Both the position numbers and the translations under genes were made by a program. DNA of 33,181 bases, taken from Nitrosopumilaceae archaeon. GTDB taxonomy: Archaea > Thermoproteota > Nitrososphaeria > Nitrososphaerales > Nitrosopumilaceae. Below are positions 29,282 to 33,181 of this stretch, in pieces. How positions within the stretch are numbered: position 1 is the first letter of the stretch; every line of letters starts with the position of its first letter. The notes under the pieces were generated by a model. It made no database searches. It was not told the DNA's origin and saw only the letters and a list, made by a program, of their open reading frames with translations. The stretch lies in NCBI GenBank assembly GCA_022823825.1, contig JAJEHG010000059.1, positions 1 through 33,181 of the forward strand. Reading direction: 5' to 3'.

Positions 29282-29923
29282 ATGTCAATGTACATGCCTG
29301 GCGCGACTGCCGTTGGCGTGACCTTTGAGGGCGGCGTGGTGCTTGCAAGCGAGCGCAGGGTTGCATTTGGCAACTTTCTTGTAAGCAAGTCCACCAAGAA
29401 GACCTTTGAGATCACGCCCCAGGTCGGGGCCGCGTGCGCCGGTCTTGTGGCCGACATGCAGATTCTGTCCCTCCAGATTTCGGCCCTTGCAAAAATTCGC
29501 AGGATGGAGCTCAAGCGGGACGTCCCTACCAACACGGTTGCCAAGATGATGTCAAACATGATGTACGAGCGCAGGTACTTTCCGCTGCTCACGCAGGTTA
29601 TAGTGGGCGGCGTGGTTGGCAAGCCCGTGCTGTACACGCTTGATCCTCTGGGTTCGGTACTGCCCGACGACTATGCGGCCGTCGGCACGGGGGCCGAGAT
29701 GGCGCTCGGAGTGCTCGACCCGCAGTTCAAGCCCAACATGTCAAGGGACGAGGCGGTGTCGCTTGCCAAAAAGGCCGTTGCCTCTGCATCCATGCGCGAT
29801 GCTGCAAGCGGCGACGGCACGGACATCATGATAATAACGGGTGAAAAGATCGAGACGCTCTCCGAGGGCGCTACCCTTGCCACCGCTACTACCACAGCCG
29901 GCAGCGGCACCTCGACTGCATAA
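29282..29923 (+). CDS. psmB: Proteasome beta subunit, probably non-catalytic
   Basis: A 213-residue 20S proteasome beta-type protein (Ntn hydrolase fold): GATAVGVTFEGGVVLASERR, FGNFLVSKSTKK, AACAGLVADMQILS, MMYERRYFPLLTQVIVGG, and LYTLDPLGSVLPDDYAAVGTG. Aligned without gaps on the Thermoplasma beta subunit (G-TTTVGI...TERRV...KK), the catalytic Thr1 position is Ala8 here (G-ATAVGV), while Glu17 (E24) and Lys33 (K40) are kept. Thr9 falls on position 2. Crenarchaeal proteasomes likewise have one active and one inactive beta type. The protein would be structural or regulatory in a mixed ring, and an active beta must lie elsewhere. The tail is Thr/Ala-rich. TATA-like tttaatta lies 26 nt before the ATG. 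Confidence 0.93.
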   Translation: MSMYMPGATAVGVTFEGGVVLASERRVAFGNFLVSKSTKKTFEITPQVGAACAGLVADMQILSLQISALAKIRRMELKRDVPTNTVAKMMSNMMYERRYFPLLTQVIVGGVVGKPVLYTLDPLGSVLPDDYAAVGTGAEMALGVLDPQFKPNMSRDEAVSLAKKAVASASMRDAASGDGTDIMIITGEKIETLSEGATLATATTTAGSGTSTA

Positions 29924-30038
29924 CGCGCCTTTGGGCGCAAAGGCAGCCCGAGATCGGGGCGGAACAATTACGGAGGCAGCGTCGGAGGGGACGCGGTGGC
30001 CCCTGTCATGCTGCCGTGCAATGGGGGGCTCGGCGTCA

Positions 30039-30530
30039 CTATTCGCGTATCTCCTTTGCGGCCTCCCACACCGCGTCTGATACGTAGTGGAGGTTCTTTA
30101 GCACCTCCCCCCTTTCGGCAGCCTCGGCGTCCGCGCTTGACGCTGTCGCCACCCCGACTGCCAAGTACTTGCCCTGCGACTCGTCGCGTATGCAGACTAT
30201 GTCGCCCTTCTCAAACTCCCCGAACTCGGTGATTCCGGGCCTCATCAAGTTTGCCCCCTTGCATACGAATCGCACGGCCCCCATGTCGACTACAACGTGC
30301 GGGAACCTCTCAAGCAGCCCGGTCTCCGTGAGGAGGGGCAGGTAGCGGCCGTCCCTGGTCCTTGCAATCTTGGTGCCGGGGCCCGTGACTATCTGGGATC
30401 CGTCTTCAAGCGCATGCACCCTGAAGTTCTTTATCTTGGGCACTGGTGCAAACGCGCCCTTCCACTCGGCCGATATCCTCTCCAGCATCGCTGCCGTCTC
30501 GCTCTTTGATACGAGGTTCGACCTTTTCAA
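30039..30530 (-). CDS. PUA-domain RNA-binding protein (Tma20/MCT-1 like)
   Basis: A 163-residue archaeal protein with a C-terminal PUA domain (about 75-150): HVVVDMGAVRFVCKGANLMR, PGITEFGEFEKGDIVCIRDE, and KYLAVGVA. The N-terminal part (KRSNLVSKSETAAML, FRVHALEDGSQIVTG) is the pre-PUA domain of the COG2016/MCT-1 family, which binds the small ribosomal subunit and tRNA in initiation or recycling. The start is TTG 30530, overlapping the stop of homoserine dehydrogenase (TTGA), so translation is coupled. ATG at residue 15 is an alternative that would lose conserved sequence. Co-transcription with an amino-acid-synthesis gene has no obvious functional reason. Confidence 0.88.
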   Translation of the reverse strand: MKRSNLVSKSETAAMLERISAEWKGAFAPVPKIKNFRVHALEDGSQIVTGPGTKIARTRDGRYLPLLTETGLLERFPHVVVDMGAVRFVCKGANLMRPGITEFGEFEKGDIVCIRDESQGKYLAVGVATASSADAEAAERGEVLKNLHYVSDAVWEAAKEIRE

Positions 30531-31600
30531 CCGTACGCCCCCGAGGTGATGCCCTGCCTTATGTACAGCAGGTCCCGGAGTATGGCGCTTGCAGTCTCAG
30601 TCCCGCCGGCGCCGCGTCCTATTATGGTCTGCGTCCCCGAATGCTCCGACGTGAACGATATCGCATTCAGCGTGCCGTTTACGCAGAGAGGATCGTCCCT
30701 TGGTATGGCAACAGGCGCCACCGTCAGCGCGTCGTTGCCGCAGGCGGCCGTCATCTTTACGACCTTGTTCTTCCTTGCGGCCCTCTTGATGTCGGCCGAC
30801 GTGACGCCACGGATTCCGGTGCAGCTCACGTCCGGCATTGTGACCTTCATGCCCATGACCCAGTTTGCAAGTATGACCAGCTTTGCGGCCGCGTCAAGGC
30901 CGTCCAGATCAAGCGCCTCGTCGGCCTCTACATACCCTTTCTTGCGCGCGTCCTGCAGCGCGGACTTTGGCGACATGCCTTCTGCCATTGCAGAAAGTAT
31001 GTAGTTTGTGGTGCCGTTGAGTATGCCGCTAAACGAGGTTATGCGCTCCCCGCTCAGGCTGTTCTTTGCATAGTCGAGTATCGGGGTTCCGCCCCCCACC
31101 GTCCCGCTGAACCTGAACATTACGCGGTTGTACGCCGCCAGCTCGTTTAGGGACGGAAACGCGAGCGCGAGGGGACCCTTGTTGACCGAGACTACGTGCA
31201 TGCGCCTCTTCATTGCATCCGTAATGTTGGTCATGCCGGGCTCGGCGTCCTTGTAGTTGCTCGGGGTGGTCTCCACAAGCACGTCCGCGCCGGATACGGC
31301 CTCGGCCATCTCCGCGGCGGTGGGACTGCTGATGTCCGGAGTCCTGCCGCCGCCGCCGCCATTGGAACCGCCGCCACCGCGCCCGTCACTGTATGCTGCA
31401 ACCGTCCCCTTCTGCTCCTTTGCCCTGACGAGCCTCGCGCAGTCTAGGCCCGCCGTGTCGCACGCCATGCCGCCGTTGTCAGATACCGCCACTATGCGCG
31501 GCTTTAGTCCATACCCTACGTACAGGTCGTCGGCCCTTGACTCGAACAGTTTGGCAAGGCTCTGCCCGACCACGCCAAACCCGCACAGTATTATCCTCGT
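30527..31600 (-). CDS. hom: Homoserine dehydrogenase
   Basis: Converts aspartate semialdehyde to homoserine on the way to threonine and methionine. Seen: ADVLVETTPSNYKD, HVVSVNKGPLAL, FSGTVGGGTPILDYA, FSGILNGTTNYILSAM, the catalytic region GYVEADEALDLDGLDAAAKL (Asp/Lys pair) and GRGAGGTETASAIL. There is no C-terminal ACT domain and no fused aspartokinase. The first normal start is GTG 31573, but that would remove the nucleotide-binding strand. In-frame codons upstream read RIILCGFGVVGQ, the GxGxxG motif. Between the TGA at 31607-31609 and this motif the only plausible start is ACG 31600 (or CTG 31588). A Gly-rich insert (RGGGGSNGGGGGR) comes from triplet expansion. The gene is coupled to the downstream PUA gene. 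Confidence 0.92.
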   Translation of the reverse strand, partial: TRIILCGFGVVGQSLAKLFESRADDLYVGYGLKPRIVAVSDNGGMACDTAGLDCARLVRAKEQKGTVAAYSDGRGGGGSNGGGGGRTPDISSPTAAEMAEAVSGADVLVETTPSNYKDAEPGMTNITDAMKRRMHVVSVNKGPLALAFPSLNELAAYNRVMFRFSGTVGGGTPILDYAKNSLSGERITSFSGILNGTTNYILSAMAEGMSPKSALQDARKKGYVEADEALDLDGLDAAAKLVILANWVMGMKVTMPDVSCTGIRGVTSADIKRAARKNKVVKMTAACGNDALTVAPVAIPRDDPLCVNGTLNAISFTSEHSGTQTIIGRGAGGTETASAILRDLLYIRQGITSGAYG

Positions 31601-31951
31601 GCCGCGTCACCTGTCCCCGGCGCGGCGCAAACCCCTACCGTGGGAGCACGTATTACGGGCCGCCGCGCATGTCATGTACAATCCGATCCACAAGGTTCCT
31701 GCGAGTTATTTTATGATTTTGATCCTTGGCACTTCCAGATATGACCGGGTTGGCGCGCCGGCAACGGCCGCTGCCCCTTCCACAGGCGTGCACGGGGCGA
31801 ATTAGGGGGCAATTTTTGGGAATTACATCTTTTAGTACACTGGCCTCTAGGCCATGACTGTGCAGTTGGGAATTATAACTAAATCTTGACAGCTCCGCCT
31901 TGCGAATTGTGGCTGACAGACGCCCTGCATGCCTGCCGTCACAACCCTATT

Positions 31952-31972
31952 ATATGATCATTTTTATCATAT
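31952..31972 (+). promoter_or_regulatory. Palindromic site, possible operator
   Basis: ATATGAT (31952-31958) and ATCATAT (31966-31972) are perfect inverted repeats around a 7-nt spacer. They lie just upstream of the TATA-like box of the surface-protein gene, where an archaeal activator or repressor dimer would bind. Confidence 0.45.
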
Positions 31973-31978
31973 GGAAAT

Positions 31979-31986
31979 CTTTAAAT
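31979..31986 (+). promoter_or_regulatory. TATA-like box of the repeat surface-protein gene
   Basis: ctttaaat is centred about 27 nt before TTG 32010. The G12 tract lies between this box and the start codon. Confidence 0.55.
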
Positions 31987-31994
31987 GTCTAATC

Positions 31995-32006
31995 GGGGGG
32001 GGGGGG
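31995..32006 (+). repeat. Homopolymeric G tract, 12 G, in a promoter
   Basis: Twelve G lie between the TATA-like box and the start codon of the surface-protein gene. A length change here would alter the TATA-to-start distance, so this tract is a candidate phase-variation switch. Confidence 0.9.
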
Positions 32007-32009
32007 TCA

Positions 32010-33181
32010 TTGCAAATCCGATACATTGCACTTTTGGTCACGGTGCTGGCCACCGCGCCGATAATCATTGCAGAGGCAGAAGCCTATGCCGTTGATCCCG
32101 TTTTGATACAGACAGTCCAAGGCTATGCGGCAGAGACCCACTATGGCGCAGAGCACGTGGACAGATGGAACCGCGTGCTTGATGCGTTTGGAGTGATAAG
32201 CCATACAAGTTCAATGACGGCAGAGCAGGCCCAGCAGATGGCAGACAAATTTTCAGCAAAAAGATGGAATCCAATAGTTGCAGCGCTTACTGCATTGGAG
32301 CAATCGCAACAGCAGCAACAGCAACAGCAACAAGACGATCAGCAAGCGGCAGTGAATCCGCAGGCAACGCAATATACGGTCGATCCTGCCCTGATACAGA
32401 CGGTACAGGGATATGCGGCAGAGACACACTACGGTGCCGAGCACGTGGACAGATGGAACCGCGTGCTTGACGCGTTTGGCGTCATACAGCATACAAGTTC
32501 AATGACAGCTGCACAAGCGCAAGAGATGGCAGACAAATATTCTGCAAAAAGATGGAATCCCATAGTTGAGGCATTGACTGCCCTTGAAGGTGCAAATAGT
32601 CAAGATCAGCAACAGTCACAACAGCAGCAACAGCAAGGGGCGCTAGAAAACCCCCAGTACGTACCACAGCAGGATCAACTGCCAAGTACACTACAGGATC
32701 AACAACTATCACCTAGTGCCGAATGGGCAATAGTAAAGGCAGAAGCACAGGCCATACATATTGGTACGAACGATCTATGGTGGGAGGTACGTATCAAGTA
32801 CGGTGTTGATTCAAAACAGCTGATGCAATTTGAATCACTGGAAGATAAATATCGGCATTCGGATTATTGGTTATACACTCTGATCCTTAATGGTGACACC
32901 TCTGGCCCGCAGAATCTTCCCAGTCACATCACGAAATTGAGGGAGGCCATAGAGTGGGTAAAAAATGAGATAATTGCCCCGATGAACAAGATCATTGATC
33001 CTTATGGCCCTGTCGAATCATGCCCCCAAATTGACCCGAAAACTAACAAGGCACTGGTGCGATACATTGAGGCCGAGGTGGTTCGTGAGAAGACCATAAG
33101 AGGGACTAGCGCTGACCTGCCTGATGGCGCTACCCTAAAAAAGGCTACCCAGACGCATATAACCTATACATATACTGACGG
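32010..33181 (+). CDS. Secreted repeat protein, Gln-rich (partial, runs off the window)
   Basis: The frame is open for 390 codons and continues past the window edge. TTG 32010 begins a signal peptide (YIALLVTVLATAPIIIAEAE). Two copies of a 70-residue repeat follow at residues 28-97 and 124-193, differing at six positions. Core: LIQTVQGYAAETHYGAEHVD, RWNRVLDAFG, HTSSMTA, and SAKRWNPIV. Runs of Gln (nine consecutive at 100-108, six later) separate the repeats. A non-repeated domain follows (EWAIVKAEAQAIHIGTNDLW, then HITKLREAIEWVKNEIIAPM). The HVDRWNRVL repeat is one I associate with large secreted or surface proteins of marine microbes. Base composition is more A/T-rich than upstream genes. 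The frame is not a shadow: codon choice, repeats and signal peptide agree. Function is probably cell-surface interaction, inferred. Confidence 0.85.
   Translation, partial: MQIRYIALLVTVLATAPIIIAEAEAYAVDPVLIQTVQGYAAETHYGAEHVDRWNRVLDAFGVISHTSSMTAEQAQQMADKFSAKRWNPIVAALTALEQSQQQQQQQQQDDQQAAVNPQATQYTVDPALIQTVQGYAAETHYGAEHVDRWNRVLDAFGVIQHTSSMTAAQAQEMADKYSAKRWNPIVEALTALEGANSQDQQQSQQQQQQGALENPQYVPQQDQLPSTLQDQQLSPSAEWAIVKAEAQAIHIGTNDLWWEVRIKYGVDSKQLMQFESLEDKYRHSDYWLYTLILNGDTSGPQNLPSHITKLREAIEWVKNEIIAPMNKIIDPYGPVESCPQIDPKTNKALVRYIEAEVVREKTIRGTSADLPDGATLKKATQTHITYTYTD

Larger units (their letters stand above)
31610..32009 (+). other. 400-nt intergenic region upstream of the surface-protein gene
   Basis: No gene is seen. 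It becomes A/T-rich towards its right end and contains an inverted repeat (31952-31972), a TATA-like box (31979-31986) and a G12 tract (31995-32006), all arranged as a promoter region for the gene starting at 32010. Confidence 0.6.

Overview
The window reads as a GC-rich archaeal chromosome, most likely a thaumarchaeote (Nitrososphaerota) close to the sponge symbiont Cenarchaeum. This rests on protein content: an archaeal-type AspRS, a PIN/ATPase/KH protein, a proteasome beta subunit, a stand-alone PUA protein, and small thaumarchaeal-looking hypotheticals. It also rests on promoters. In gene after gene a TATA-like box is centred 25-28 nt upstream of the start codon with no Shine-Dalgarno sequence, which is the leaderless archaeal pattern. 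I used this spacing to choose several start codons. The organism name is an inference.

Left core (1-9761): an AbrB-like small protein, an isocitrate/isopropylmalate dehydrogenase, a zinc-ribbon membrane protein, two small proteins, an orphan oligopeptide-type ABC ATPase, aspS, a small cytosolic protein and a DedA/VTT membrane protein. These are followed by a minus-strand cluster tldD - family 4 uracil-DNA glycosylase - 3-methyladenine-DNA glycosylase, and a 50-residue ORF.

Island (about 10.2-20.16 kb): a frameshifted ORF, an IS110 element, a translationally coupled two-gene operon (MORC/Hsp90-like GHKL ATPase plus AbiEii-like nucleotidyltransferase), transposase debris with a CRISPR-sized two-copy repeat, an IS66-type element, and a second, divergent IS110 element in the opposite orientation. 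Two things stand out. First, the ATPase-nucleotidyltransferase pair looks like an undescribed defence or toxin-type system. Second, about 165 nt upstream of both IS110 recombinases is conserved, contains a covarying hairpin, and carries a segment matching each element's own left end. That is what a bridge RNA with a donor-binding guide would look like.

Right core (20.2-31.6 kb): PINA-like PIN/ATPase/KH protein, MntR-type regulator, a small hydrophobic protein, DUF192 protein, a secreted protein, a tRNA m1A methyltransferase with a poly-Ser insert and histone-H1-like tail, NAD(P)HX dehydratase overlapping an M20 peptidase, DoxX, a proteasome beta subunit that lacks Thr1 by alignment, and a coupled homoserine dehydrogenase-PUA pair.

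Right edge (32.0 kb to end): the 5' part of a more AT-rich, Gln-rich, repeat-containing secreted protein. Its promoter region carries a G12 tract. Two more runs of exactly twelve G lie elsewhere in the window.
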